NCBI RefSeq assembly: GCF_000820515.1
Contig: NZ_JXDG01000064.1
Coordinates: 62,001 to 126,000 of the forward strand
Length of the DNA stretch: 64,000 bases
Direction: 5' to 3'
Source: Pseudomonas batumici
GTDB lineage: Bacteria; Pseudomonadota; Gammaproteobacteria; Pseudomonadales; Pseudomonadaceae
Below the pieces are notes generated by a model that saw only the letters and a program-made list of their open reading frames with translations, had not been told where the DNA came from and did not search any database. This document shows positions 25,770-35,961 of the stretch, in pieces. The position numbers were made by a program, and so were the translations under genes. How positions within the stretch are numbered: position 1 is the first letter of the stretch; every line of letters begins with the position of its first letter.

Positions 25770-26735
25770 ATGAGTTTTATCACCGAAATCAAAACCTTCG
25801 CCGCCCTGGGCAGCGGTGTCATCGGCAGCGGCTGGGTCTCCCGCGCTCTTGCCCATGGCCTCGACGTCATCGCCTGGGACCCGGCGCCCGGCGCCGAAGC
25901 GGCCCTGCGCAAGCGCGTCGCCAATGCCTGGGGTGCCCTGGAGAAACAGGGCCTGGCCCCCGGCGCCTCGCAGGACCGCCTGCGCTTTGTCGCCACCATC
26001 GAAGAATGCGTGAAAGACGCTGACTTCATCCAGGAAAGCGCTCCGGAACGCCTGGAGCTGAAACTCGAACTGCACGGCAAGATCAGCGCCGCGGCCAAGC
26101 CCAATGCCCTGATCGGCTCCAGCACCTCGGGCCTGTTGCCCAGTGAGTTCTACGAAAGCGCCACCCACCCGGAGCGCTGCGTGGTCGGTCACCCGTTCAA
26201 CCCGGTATACCTGCTGCCGCTGGTGGAAGTGGTCGGCGGCAAGAAAACCGCGCCGGAGGCCGTGCAGGCGGCGATGAAGGTTTATGAATCCCTTGGCATG
26301 CGCCCGCTGCACGTACGCAAGGAAGTCCCGGGCTTTAACGCCGACCGTCTGCTCGAAGCGCTGTGGCGCGAGGCCCTGCACCTGGTCAACGACGGCGTCG
26401 CCACCACTGGCGAAATCGACGATGCGATCCGCTTTGGCGCTGGCCTGCGCTGGTCGTTCATGGGCACCTTCCTGACCTACACCCTGGCCGGTGGCGATGC
26501 CGGTATGCGCCACTTCATGGCCCAGTTCGGCCCGGCGTTGCAGTTGCCGTGGACCTACCTGCCGGCCCCGGAGCTGACCGACAAGCTGATCGACGATGTG
26601 GTGGACGGCACCAGCGACCAGTTGGGCAAACACAGCATCTCGGCCCTGGAACGCTATCGCGACGACTGCCTGCTGGCGGTGCTGGAGGCGGTGAAAACCA
26701 CCAAGGCCAAGCATGGCATGAGCTTCAGCGAGTAA
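25770..26735 (+). CDS. cdhA: L-carnitine 3-dehydrogenase
   Basis: CdhA oxidises L-carnitine to 3-dehydrocarnitine with NAD+. The 321-residue protein is a 3-hydroxyacyl-CoA-dehydrogenase relative: N-terminal Rossmann motif [24 protein letters not shown] (residues about 12-35), [22 protein letters not shown], and the catalytic His in [20 protein letters not shown]. The C-terminal helical domain has [19 protein letters not shown]. The ATG is behind TAGGA. A REP doublet and a single REP separate it from cdhC, but no promoter is obvious, so it is treated as part of the caiX operon. Confidence 0.95.
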   Translation: MSFITEIKTFAALGSGVIGSGWVSRALAHGLDVIAWDPAPGAEAALRKRVANAWGALEKQGLAPGASQDRLRFVATIEECVKDADFIQESAPERLELKLELHGKISAAAKPNALIGSSTSGLLPSEFYESATHPERCVVGHPFNPVYLLPLVEVVGGKKTAPEAVQAAMKVYESLGMRPLHVRKEVPGFNADRLLEALWREALHLVNDGVATTGEIDDAIRFGAGLRWSFMGTFLTYTLAGGDAGMRHFMAQFGPALQLPWTYLPAPELTDKLIDDVVDGTSDQLGKHSISALERYRDDCLLAVLEAVKTTKAKHGMSFSE

Positions 26736-26795
26736 ATGGGCGGCCCTTCCGAGGGCAGGCCTTGATGCCGATCAATCAGACCTGAAATACGAACC

Positions 26796-26882
26796 TTGTA
26801 GGAGCCGGCTTGCCGGCGATGAGGCCCGTGAGCCTTGCATCGCTTGATCGGCCGCTATCGCCAGCAAGCCGGCTCCTACACA
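26796..26882. repeat. REP doublet (interior type A) between cdhA and cdhB
   Basis: GTAGGAGCCGGCTTGCCGGC and GCCAGCAAGCCGGCTCCTAC flank an interior almost the same as that at 3641-3728 (CCTTGCATCGCTTGATCGG). Confidence 0.9.
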
Positions 26883-26912
26883 GGTAAGCCCCATTTCCAG
26901 TGGACCGCCGAC

Positions 26913-27389
26913 ATGCCCACCCTCACCACCTACACCACCGAAGTCATCCCTGACTGGGTCGACTACAACGGCCATCTGCGCGATGCCTTCTACCTGCTGA
27001 TCTTCAGCTACGCCACCGACGCACTGATGCAGCGCCTGGGCATGGACAGCGACAACCGCGAAGCCACCGGCAGCTCCCTGTTCACCCTCGAACTGCACCT
27101 CAACTACCTGCACGAGGTGAAGCTCGGCGCCCAGGTCGAAGTGCGCACCCAGATCATCGGCCACGACGCCAAGCGCCTGCACCTCTATCACAGCCTGCAC
27201 CTGGTGGGCGGCGACAAGGAGCTGTCCGGCAACGAACAGATGCTGCTCCACGTCGACCTCGCCGGCCCGCGTTCGGCGCCCTTCACCGACGCCGTGCTGG
27301 AAAAGCTGCACGCTATCATCGAAGACCAGCGCGACCTGCCGCCCCCGGAATACATCGGTCGTGTGATTGGATTGCCCGCGAAAAAATAA
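26913..27389 (+). CDS. cdhB: Hotdog-fold thioesterase (betainyl-CoA thioesterase)
   Basis: CdhB is a 158-residue single hotdog-domain thioesterase that releases glycine betaine from betainyl-CoA, the last step from carnitine. The family segment DYNGHLRDAFYLLIFSYATDALMQ is present (the usual catalytic Asp lies in DWVDYNGHL), then FTLELHLNYLHEVKLGAQVEVRTQI. The start at 26913 (MPTLTTYTTEV) is chosen over an upstream start that would read through the REP. The next gene begins 24 bp after its stop. Confidence 0.9.
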   Translation: MPTLTTYTTEVIPDWVDYNGHLRDAFYLLIFSYATDALMQRLGMDSDNREATGSSLFTLELHLNYLHEVKLGAQVEVRTQIIGHDAKRLHLYHSLHLVGGDKELSGNEQMLLHVDLAGPRSAPFTDAVLEKLHAIIEDQRDLPPPEYIGRVIGLPAKK

Positions 27390-27413
27390 GAATCCACCGA
27401 AAAGGAGCTCACC

Positions 27414-28577
27414 GTGAACACCGCCGCCGCTTTTGCCGATTTCCGCAGTTACCCGCTGATCAGCGCCCTGACCGCTGCGCATCCATTGGCGGATCGCATC
27501 GTGGTGTATTGGGCGGACGGGCGCATCAGCCCGTACCATCACGTGTGGCTACGGGACAACTGCCCGTGCCCGCAGTGCGTGTACACGGTGACCCGGGAAC
27601 AGGTGCTGGAAATCGTCGACGTGCCCGAGGACCTGGCCCCGGCCACCCTCCGCATCGACGACGGTGGCTGCCTGTGCATCGACTGGCAGGACGGCCACGC
27701 CAGCCGCTTCGACCCGGGCTGGTTGCGGGCCCATGCCTATGACGACGAGACCCGCGCCGAGCGCCAGGCCGGCAAGCCGAAAAGCCGGCTGTGGGACAGT
27801 AGCCTGAGCTTGCCGGTGTTCGAGTTCGCCGCCCTCAAGGAAGACCCGAAAGCCTTGCTGCAATGGTTAGTGGCGCTGCGCGATACCGGTCTGACCCAGG
27901 TGCGCGGCGTACCCACCGAGCCCGGTTCGCTGGCCGAGGTGGCTCGGCTGATCTCGTTTATCCGCCCGACCAACTTCGGCGTGCTGTTCAACGTGCAATC
28001 CAAGGCCGATGCCGACAGCAACGCCTACACCGCCTTCAACCTGCCATTGCACAGCGACCTGCCGACCCGCGAGCTGCAACCGGGCCTGCAATTCCTGCAT
28101 TGCCTGGTGAATGACGCCGAGGGCGGCGAGAGCATTTTCGTCGATGGCTTTGCCATTGCCGACGCGCTGCGCCGGGAAGATCCGGCGGCGTTTCGCGCCC
28201 TGAGCGAGATCCCCGTGGAGTTTCGCAACAAGGACCGGAACAGCGACTACCGCTGCCTGGCGCCGGTCATTGCGCTGGACAGCAGCGGGCAGGTCAGCGA
28301 GATCCGCATGGCCAACTTCCTGCGCGGCCCGTTCGAAGCGTCGGTGGAGCAGATGCCGGTGCTGTACGGCGCCTATCGGCGCTTTATCGCCATGACCCGC
28401 GAAGCGCGCTTCCGCGTGATGCAGCGGCTCAACCCGGGCGAACTGTGGTGCTTCGACAACCGCCGCACCCTGCACGCGCGCAATGCCTTCGACCCGGCTA
28501 CCGGGACCCGGCATTTCCAGGGCTGCTATATCGACCGGGATGAATTGTTGTCGCGGATATTGGTCTTGCAGCGCTGA
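27414..28577 (+). CDS. gamma-Butyrobetaine dioxygenase (BBOX)
   Basis: This 2-oxoglutarate/Fe(II) dioxygenase hydroxylates gamma-butyrobetaine to L-carnitine, feeding the operon upstream. The 387-residue protein has the two-domain BBOX layout. The N-terminal zinc-binding domain has C50-P-C52-P-Q-C55 (DNCPCPQC) and a later His. The TauD-like catalytic domain has iron ligands H213-x-D215 (LHSDLP) and H367 (TRHFQGCYID), with NRRTLHARNAF before the last. It starts with GTG behind AAGGAGC, 24 bp after cdhB, so it is probably in the same operon. The symbol is left empty because usage differs between strains. Confidence 0.92.
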   Translation: MNTAAAFADFRSYPLISALTAAHPLADRIVVYWADGRISPYHHVWLRDNCPCPQCVYTVTREQVLEIVDVPEDLAPATLRIDDGGCLCIDWQDGHASRFDPGWLRAHAYDDETRAERQAGKPKSRLWDSSLSLPVFEFAALKEDPKALLQWLVALRDTGLTQVRGVPTEPGSLAEVARLISFIRPTNFGVLFNVQSKADADSNAYTAFNLPLHSDLPTRELQPGLQFLHCLVNDAEGGESIFVDGFAIADALRREDPAAFRALSEIPVEFRNKDRNSDYRCLAPVIALDSSGQVSEIRMANFLRGPFEASVEQMPVLYGAYRRFIAMTREARFRVMQRLNPGELWCFDNRRTLHARNAFDPATGTRHFQGCYIDRDELLSRILVLQR

Positions 28578-28610
28578 AATTGACGCTGCCTGATCCGGCC
28601 TCTTCGGGGC

Positions 28611-28646
28611 AAAAAAAACCCCGATCAAGCCGTGACAGGATCGGGG
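28611..28646 (-). terminator. Rho-independent terminator on the minus strand
   Basis: Read on the minus strand, CCCCGATC and GATCGGGG form an 8-bp stem with a 12-nt loop, followed at once by eight U. It ends transcripts coming from the right. No minus-strand protein gene ends nearby; gbdR stops about 670 bp away at 29317. It may end a small RNA or a long gbdR 3' tail. Confidence 0.85.
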
Positions 28647-28856
28647 TGAGAGAGTGTCCGCAGAAGACCCGAACCGAGGGTGACCAAACCGTCGATAAGT
28701 CTGCTGGTACCCAGTGTGCCCGCTTGCCCTACCCGCGAGTTAGCCGAAAACGACCTGTTCATAGGTATCAGAGCCACTCGGCCAATCGGCTCTTGCCGAC
28801 GCCACACAGGGCTACCAGAATCGAAACACGATCATATCGGAACAAGGACCAGCGCC
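28647..28856 (-). ncRNA. Candidate small RNA ending at the 28611 terminator
   Basis: The terminator implies a minus-strand transcript through this otherwise empty interval between the dioxygenase gene and the 87-residue gene. A TATGAT hexamer on the minus strand near 28836 could be a -10 box, but no good -35 partner at 17 bp is seen, so the 5' end is undetermined. No conserved fold or known family was recognised. Confidence 0.35.
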
Positions 28857-29120
28857 ATGATGTACGCGGATTTGATTGACCAGGAAGACCTGTTGGGCCA
28901 GCTCAAATCCCTCGGCCTGCAAGTGCCGAGCGGTGCCACCGCCGAGCAGGCCTGCGAGTGTGCGGTACGCGGCCTCGACGACGCCCGGGCCTATGAACTG
29001 CGCAAGATGGTCAAGGAGATGTACACCAGCAGCGCGACGATTCTGCCAGCGGTGCGCCAGGCCATCGACAAGCAGTTGTTGCCGGCGTTGGCGCTGTATC
29101 AGCAGAGCCGCCCGGCCTGA
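28857..29120 (+). CDS. Small conserved-looking helical protein, function unknown
   Basis: This is an 87-residue, mostly helical, soluble protein (MMYADLIDQEDLLGQLKSLGLQ...) with two or three amphipathic helices and no catalytic motif. The double ATG at 28857 has AAGGA upstream. It has good pseudomonad codon use and sits between the carnitine genes and gbdR, where P. aeruginosa also has short hypothetical genes. I do not recognise the family. Genome location suggests, but does not show, a link to betaine metabolism. Confidence 0.65.
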   Translation: MMYADLIDQEDLLGQLKSLGLQVPSGATAEQACECAVRGLDDARAYELRKMVKEMYTSSATILPAVRQAIDKQLLPALALYQQSRPA

Positions 29121-29162
29121 TTCAGGAACCGCTGGCAGGAGATTGAAAACGCCGGATAACCC

Positions 29163-29250
29163 CTGTAGGAGCCGGCTTGCCGGCGATGGCGGCCGGTCAG
29201 TCGATGCAAGACTCACTGGCCTCATCGCCAGCAAGCCGGCTCCTACAAGT
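29163..29250. repeat. REP doublet (interior type A, inverted)
   Basis: GTAGGAGCCGGCTTGCCGGC and GCCAGCAAGCCGGCTCCTAC enclose GATGCAAGACTCACTGGCC, the reverse complement of the interior at 3641-3728. Confidence 0.9.
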
Positions 29251-29316
29251 ACGGTGTTTCACCGCAGAATACCGTCAAGCCCAGCCTCTGTAGGGCCGGG
29301 CTGCAAGACGACTCGG

Positions 29317-30420
29317 TCAGAGCCTCACACTGGCAAACGTCGACTCATTGCGCGCCTGGCTCAACGCCGACATCGGCCCGGACAACGGCGCCAATACCAG
29401 CGCCTGCGGAATCGGCATCATCGCCACCTGCTGGGTGGTGTTGGAGCCGACGCGCTCGTCACGTGGCGGAATACCGAAGTACTCGCGGTAGCACTTGGAG
29501 AAGTGCGGCGTGGAGACAAAACCACACACCGACGCCACCTCGATGATCGACATCGGCGTCTGCTTGAGCAACTGCCGCGCCCGAATCAGCCGCAGCTTCA
29601 GGTAATAACGCGACGGCGAGCAGTGCAGGTACTTCTGGAACAACCGCTCCAGCTGCCGACGGGACACGGAAACATACACCGCCAGTTCGTCCAGATCGAT
29701 CGGCTCTTCCAGGTTGGCTTCCATCAGCGCAACGATTTCCTGCAGCTTCGGCTGGTTGGTACCCAGCATGTGCTTGAGCGGCACGCGCTGGTGATCCTGT
29801 TCGTTGCGGATACGCTCGTAGACGAACATCTCCGAGATCGCCGCCGACAACTCACGCCCATGATCACGGCTGATCAGGTGCAGCATCATGTCCAGCGGCG
29901 CGGTGCCGCCGGAGCTGGTGAAACGGTTACGGTCGAGGGTGAACAGGCGGGTGCTCATGGCCACTCGCGGGAAAGCTTCCTGCATCGCGGCCAGACACTC
30001 CCAGTGCACGCTGCAGTCGAAGCCGTCGAGCAAGCCGGCGCAGGCCAGGGCCCAGCTGCCGGTGCACACGGCGCCGAGGCGACGGGACTGACGGGCCTGG
30101 CTCTGCAACCAGGACACGTGCTCACGGGTCACGGTGCGTTGAATACCGATGCCGCCGCAGACAATCACAGTGTCCATGGCCGGGGCTTTGTGCATGGAGG
30201 CGTCGGGGGTGATCTGCAGGCCGTCGCTGGCCCAGACCTGTCCACCATCAACGCTCAGGGTCGTCCAGCGATACAGCTCGCGGCCGGACAATTGGTTGGC
30301 CATCCGTAGCGGTTCTACAGCGGAAGCCAGAGAAATGAGCGTGAAATTATCCAGCAGCAGGAAGCCGATGGATTGAGGCGCACGGTTCTGGGGTTGAGCA
30401 CCGGACTGGAACGACGTCAT
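29317..30420 (-). CDS. gbdR: Glycine betaine/dimethylglycine-responsive AraC/GATase1 activator
   Basis: GbdR activates gbcA, gbcB, dgcA, cbcX and related genes when glycine betaine or dimethylglycine is present. The 367-residue protein has the DJ-1/GATase1-like N-terminal domain (SIGFLLLDNFTLISLASAVEPLRMAN, GAVCTGSWALACAGLL) and an AraC C-terminal domain with two helix-turn-helices (LDELAVYVSVSRRQLERLFQKYL and IIEVASVCGFVSTPHFSKCYREYFG). Position next to sdaB and the cbc genes is as in P. aeruginosa. A sigma-54 promoter lies about 100 bp upstream. Confidence 0.95.
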   Translation of the reverse strand: MTSFQSGAQPQNRAPQSIGFLLLDNFTLISLASAVEPLRMANQLSGRELYRWTTLSVDGGQVWASDGLQITPDASMHKAPAMDTVIVCGGIGIQRTVTREHVSWLQSQARQSRRLGAVCTGSWALACAGLLDGFDCSVHWECLAAMQEAFPRVAMSTRLFTLDRNRFTSSGGTAPLDMMLHLISRDHGRELSAAISEMFVYERIRNEQDHQRVPLKHMLGTNQPKLQEIVALMEANLEEPIDLDELAVYVSVSRRQLERLFQKYLHCSPSRYYLKLRLIRARQLLKQTPMSIIEVASVCGFVSTPHFSKCYREYFGIPPRDERVGSNTTQQVAMMPIPQALVLAPLSGPMSALSQARNESTFASVRL

Positions 30421-30852
30421 CGCGATATCTCCTCACACAAAGCAGGTGATGGCCTCAGGCGGAGGCTCTTGTTATGGCCCTCATTCTCTTGCGGAGAGGG
30501 GCTTTGTAATGACAGAGCAATTGCCATGCCGAAAATTGAATGGGTATTCAATAACTCCTGAAAACGACGTCGCGATGCGTCTATATAGCCCTTGCCAGGA
30601 GTGCGGGTTATAAGCCCGGGAAATGTCTGTAAGCGACATGCCCAGGCGGCGTGGGCACTTCGGTAGCACTTGTGTGCCCGGCGCCGGGAAGCGCCGGAAT
30701 AGAGTGTCACCGCAAGCACGGGTGACCGGCGGTCACAGGCTCAAAGAGGAGTGTTGCGAAGGGCTATCAGTTACCTGTTTGCGACGCGCCAAAAGGTGGC
30801 GCATCCCAGGGTGAATGTTCGATTTGTGCACAGCCTTGGCGTGGGCCCGGCC
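30421..30852. other. gbdR upstream region and sdaB 3' flank
   Basis: This 432-bp stretch has no gene. It holds the gbdR leader with its sigma-54 promoter (30516-30531). Past about 30600 it has several small dyads (GTGCCC/GGGCAC type) and, next to the sdaB stop, GCGCCA with TGGCGC around a 4-base loop that may help end sdaB; none has a U-run. Confidence 0.6.
30516..30531 (-). promoter_or_regulatory. Sigma-54 promoter of gbdR
   Basis: On the minus strand CGGCAT, five bases, TTGCT gives the -24 GG and -12 GC with correct spacing. It points to gbdR, about 95 bp from the start codon. This agrees with the known need for NtrC or CbrB, both sigma-54 activators, for gbdR expression in P. aeruginosa. 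Confidence 0.75.
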
Positions 30853-32229
<1,377 letters not shown>

Positions 32230-32669
32230 TGTTGCGAAGTCCTCCGAGTGCCTGTTCCAGACGCCTGAGCGTCCGGTGGCGGAGCTGCTACGCTCAAGGT
32301 CGCAATCCGCCGGGATAAAGCATCATCAGCCTTTTGAAAGCCCACACGACGTCTCACACCGACGCACTCATGCCCAGCAACGCCAGCGTCCGCGCACAGG
32401 CAAATTTCGGCATTTTTTTGCGTCGCAGAAGGGAAAAAAGCCCGGAAAAAAGCTGTAAACGACCTCACCGACACTGGATGCGACCCTCCCTGTACTGGAT
32501 ACGACGCACCCTGTAGGCGACAGATTTAGGCTGGTACATGATCAGTCTCGACTCGATTGCAAGGCACCGGGGTAGAGCCGTCCTCAGCGCCTACAACCGC
32601 AACACACAATAACTAAGTGCGATCGTCCAGTCGGACCACTGCCAAAAATAAACATCCAGGAGTCCACCC
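32230..32669. promoter_or_regulatory. sdaB-cbcX control region with a perfect 21-bp tandem half-site
   Basis: Two 21-bp units lie back to back at 32473-32493 and 32494-32514. Each reads ACTGGAT, then G or A, CGAC, three variable bases and CCCTGT, with 18 of 21 positions identical. On the minus strand the core is GGTCGCATCCAG, matching GGTCGCTGCCAG upstream of gbcA. It sits about 155 bp before cbcX and is the likely GbdR operator. The rest of the 440-bp region shows no gene. Confidence 0.75.
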
Positions 32670-33617
32670 ATGAAAGGTTCCCCGTCGTTGTTGTTGGCCG
32701 CAATGCTCAGTCTGCCCATGCTGGCCCAGGCCGCAGAGCCGGCGCAGTGCAGTACCGTTAACTTCTCGGATGTCGGTTGGACTGACATCACCGCCACCAC
32801 GGCGACCACCAGCGTGGTGCTCGATGCCCTGGGCTACAAGACCAAGACCACGATGATTTCCGTGCCGGTGACCTACAAGTCCCTGGCCGACGGCAAGAAC
32901 ATGGACGTGTTCCTCGGCAACTGGATGCCGACCATGGAAAACGACATCAAGGCCTACCGCGATGCCGGCACCGTGGAAACCGTGCGCACCAACCTCAAGG
33001 GTGCCAAATACACCCTCGCCGTACCCAAGGCGCTGTACGACAAGGGCCTGCATGACTTCGCCGATATCGCCAAGTTCAAGAAGGAACTGGACGGCAAGAT
33101 CTACGGTATCGAGCCGGGTAACGACGGCAACCGCCTGATTCAGAGTATGATCGACAAGAACGCCTTCGGCCTGAAGGACGCTGGTTTCAAAGTCGTCGAA
33201 TCCAGCGAAGCCGGCATGCTCTCGCAGGTCGAGCGCGCGCAGAAACGCGACACCGCCGTGGTCTTCCTCGGCTGGGCGCCGCACCCGATGAACAAGCGCT
33301 TCAAGATCGAATACCTGACCGGCGGCGACGAATACTTCGGCCCGGACTTCGGTGCAGCCACCGTCCTGACCAACACCCGCAAGGGCTACAGCCAGGAATG
33401 CAGCAACGTTGGCCAACTGCTGAAGAACCTCGAGTTCACCGTCGACATGGAAAGCTCGCTGATGGGCAACATCCTCGACGACAAGATGAAGCCTGAAGCC
33501 GCCGCCAAGGCCTGGCTGAAGAAAAACCCACAGGTGCTGACCACCTGGCTGGCGGGCGTGACCACCATTGACGGAAAACCTGGCCTGGAAGCCGTGAAGG
33601 CCAAGCTCGCGCAATAA
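32670..33617 (+). CDS. cbcX: Periplasmic choline-binding protein of the Cbc ABC transporter
   Basis: The 315-residue protein has a signal peptide (MKGSPSLLLAAMLSLPMLAQA, cleaved before AEPAQC). The binding fold is clear: [76 protein letters not shown]. Aromatic residues in these segments form the quaternary-ammonium cage. It is a paralogue of CaiX (23611), with the same DIAKFKKEL and KIYGIEPG segments. The permease and ATPase genes follow. Confidence 0.95.
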   Translation: MKGSPSLLLAAMLSLPMLAQAAEPAQCSTVNFSDVGWTDITATTATTSVVLDALGYKTKTTMISVPVTYKSLADGKNMDVFLGNWMPTMENDIKAYRDAGTVETVRTNLKGAKYTLAVPKALYDKGLHDFADIAKFKKELDGKIYGIEPGNDGNRLIQSMIDKNAFGLKDAGFKVVESSEAGMLSQVERAQKRDTAVVFLGWAPHPMNKRFKIEYLTGGDEYFGPDFGAATVLTNTRKGYSQECSNVGQLLKNLEFTVDMESSLMGNILDDKMKPEAAAKAWLKKNPQVLTTWLAGVTTIDGKPGLEAVKAKLAQ

Positions 33618-33686
33618 CCGCCGTGTCCGGGCGGGTCCGCCCGCCCGGACAGGCATTTATTTCCTCGCATGTGGACGTTCGATACC

Positions 33687-34532
33687 ATGCTGACTGAACA
33701 TAAAATTCCCCTGGGCCAGTACATCGCGGCGTTCGTCGAATGGTTGACCAAGCACGGCGCCAGTTACTTCGACCTCATCGCCTCGACGCTGGAAGCGATG
33801 ATCCACGGCGTGACCTTCGCGCTGGCCTGGTTCAATCCGCTGGCATTGATCGCGCTGATCGCGGTGATCGCCCACCTGATCCAGCGCAAGTGGGGCCTGA
33901 CCGCCTTCGTGATCGCCTCCTTCCTGCTGATCCTCAACCTGGGGTACTGGCAGGAAACCATGGAAACCCTGGCCCAGGTGATGTTCGCTACCTTCGTCTG
34001 TGTGGTCATCGGCGTGCCGCTGGGCATCGTCGCCGCGCACAAGCCAGTGTTCTATACCATCATGCGTCCGGTCCTCGACCTGATGCAGACCGTACCGACC
34101 TTCGTGTACCTCATTCCAACCCTGACCCTGTTCGGTCTGGGTGTTGTCCCGGGTCTGATCTCCACGGTGGTGTTCGCGATTGCCGCACCCATCCGCCTGA
34201 CCTATCTGGGCATCTGTGATGTTCCGCAAGAACTGATGGACGCCGGCAAGGCCTTCGGCTGCTCGCGCCGTCAACTGCTCACCCGCATCGAACTGCCCCA
34301 CGCCATGCAAAGCATCGCCGCCGGTGTCACCCAGTGCATCATGCTGTCGTTGTCGATGGTGGTGATCGCCGCACTGGTGGGTGCCGATGGCTTGGGCAAA
34401 CCCGTGGTCAACGCACTGAACACCGCTGATATCGCCTTGGGCTTCGAAGCCGGCCTGGCGATCGTATTGCTGGCAATCATGCTCGACCGTATCTGCAAAC
34501 AACCCGACGCACAGGTAGGGGGTGACGCATGA
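33687..34532 (+). CDS. cbcW: Choline/betaine/carnitine ABC transporter permease
   Basis: This is a 281-residue OpuAB/ProW-type inner-membrane permease with about six helices (ALAWFNPLALIALIAVIAHLI, LTAFVIASFLLILNLGY, TFVCVVIGVPLGIVAAH and others). The ATPase-coupling EAA-type loop is ELMDAGKAFGCSRRQLLTRIELPHA. It serves CbcX, CaiX and probably BetX-type binding proteins. I chose the ATG at 33687 (MLTEHKIPL), which gives the family N-terminus; an in-frame ATG at 33669 is possible. Its stop overlaps the cbcV start by 4 bp. Confidence 0.94.
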   Translation: MLTEHKIPLGQYIAAFVEWLTKHGASYFDLIASTLEAMIHGVTFALAWFNPLALIALIAVIAHLIQRKWGLTAFVIASFLLILNLGYWQETMETLAQVMFATFVCVVIGVPLGIVAAHKPVFYTIMRPVLDLMQTVPTFVYLIPTLTLFGLGVVPGLISTVVFAIAAPIRLTYLGICDVPQELMDAGKAFGCSRRQLLTRIELPHAMQSIAAGVTQCIMLSLSMVVIAALVGADGLGKPVVNALNTADIALGFEAGLAIVLLAIMLDRICKQPDAQVGGDA

Positions 34533-35707
34533 GCATCATTCGCTTCGACAAGGTAGATGTCATCTTCTCCAAGAACCCGCGAGAGGCCCTCGCGCTGCTG
34601 GACAAAGGCCTCAAGCGTGAAGAGATCCTGAAAAAGACCGGCCAGATCGTCGGTGTGGAAAACGCCAGCCTGGAAATCGAGAAAGGCGAGATCTGCGTAC
34701 TCATGGGCCTGTCCGGTTCCGGCAAGTCCAGCCTGCTGCGCTGCATCAACGGTTTGAACACGGTCAGCCGCGGTCATTTGTACGTCGAGCATGAAGGTCG
34801 GCAGGTCGACATCGCCAACTGCACCGACGCGGAACTCAAGATGATGCGCACCAAGCGTATCGCCATGGTGTTCCAGAAGTTCGCCCTGATGCCCTGGCTG
34901 ACGGTGCGCGAGAACATCAGCTTCGGTCTGGAAATGCAAGGCCGTCCGGAGAAGGAACGCCGCAAACTGGTGGACGAGAAGCTGCAACTGGTGGGCCTTG
35001 AGCAATGGCGCAACAAGAAGCCCGACGAACTGTCCGGCGGTATGCAGCAACGCGTTGGCCTGGCCCGCGCCCTGGCGATGGACGCCGACATTCTGTTGAT
35101 GGACGAACCCTTTTCGGCCCTCGACCCCCTGATCCGCCAAGGCTTGCAGGATGAACTGCTCGACCTGCAGCGCAAGCTGCACAAGACCATCGTGTTCGTC
35201 AGCCATGACCTGGATGAAGCCCTGAAGCTGGGCAGCCGCATCGCCATCATGAAGGACGGCCGGATCATCCAGTACAGCAAGCCGGAAGACATCGTGCTCA
35301 ACCCGGCGGACGAATACGTACGGACCTTCGTCGCCCATACCAATCCGCTCAACGTGCTCTGCGGGCGCAGCCTGATGCGCACCCTGGACAACTGCAAGCG
35401 GATCAACGGTTCGGTGTGCATCGACCCGGGCGGCGACTCCTGGATCGACCTGGCCGAAGGCAACACCATCAAGGGTGCCCGCCAGAACGGTTCCAGCCTG
35501 AACCTGCAAAGCTGGGTGCAGGGCCAGTCGGTGGAGGGCCTGGGGCGTACGCCAACGCTGGTGGACTCGAACATCGGCATGCGCGACGCGCTGCAGATCC
35601 GCTACCAGACCGGCAACAAGCTGGTGCTGCACGACAACAACAAGGTGGTGGGGATCCTTGGCGACAGCGAGCTGTACCACGCGCTGCTGGGCAAGAACCT
35701 GGGTTGA
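34529..35707 (+). CDS. cbcV: Choline/betaine/carnitine ABC transporter ATPase
   Basis: The 392-residue ProV/OpuAA-type ATPase has Walker A GLSGSGKSS, signature LSGGMQQRVGLARALAM, Walker B ILLMDEPFSALDP and switch His in VSHDLDEALKLG. The C-terminal 110 residues form a pair of CBS-like repeats, probably sensing ionic strength or ligand as in OpuA. Coupled to cbcW by an ATGA overlap. A strong terminator follows. Confidence 0.95.
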   Translation: MSIIRFDKVDVIFSKNPREALALLDKGLKREEILKKTGQIVGVENASLEIEKGEICVLMGLSGSGKSSLLRCINGLNTVSRGHLYVEHEGRQVDIANCTDAELKMMRTKRIAMVFQKFALMPWLTVRENISFGLEMQGRPEKERRKLVDEKLQLVGLEQWRNKKPDELSGGMQQRVGLARALAMDADILLMDEPFSALDPLIRQGLQDELLDLQRKLHKTIVFVSHDLDEALKLGSRIAIMKDGRIIQYSKPEDIVLNPADEYVRTFVAHTNPLNVLCGRSLMRTLDNCKRINGSVCIDPGGDSWIDLAEGNTIKGARQNGSSLNLQSWVQGQSVEGLGRTPTLVDSNIGMRDALQIRYQTGNKLVLHDNNKVVGILGDSELYHALLGKNLG

Positions 35708-35719
35708 GACACAGACAAG

Positions 35720-35752
35720 AACGCCGCGAGAGTATCGCGGCGTTTTTGTTTT
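35720..35752 (+). terminator. Rho-independent terminator of cbcXWV
   Basis: ACGCCGCGA (35721-35729) pairs with TCGCGGCGT (35735-35743) around a 5-nt loop, followed by TTTTG and more T. It lies 14 bp after the cbcV stop. Confidence 0.92.
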
Positions 35753-35792
35753 CGGGGTAGTGCAGGCGTCACATTCCGCGAGCGAACACCGA

Positions 35793-35881
35793 ACCTGTAG
35801 GAGCTGGCTTGCCGGCGATAGCTGCCTTAAGGGCGATGCAAGACCCAAGGGCCCCATCGCCAGCAAGCCGGCTCCCACAAA
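35793..35881. repeat. REP doublet (interior type A, inverted)
   Basis: GTAGGAGCTGGCTTGCCGGC and GCCAGCAAGCCGGCTCCCAC enclose GATGCAAGACCCAAGGGCC. It lies between the convergent cbcV and betT genes. Confidence 0.9.
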
Positions 35882-35961
35882 GTTCCGCGCCAATCCTCTC
35901 AGCTATAGAGTCGGCCCAGGAGTTGTCGATGTCTTTCGAACGGGTAGTCACGTGCCTGTAC

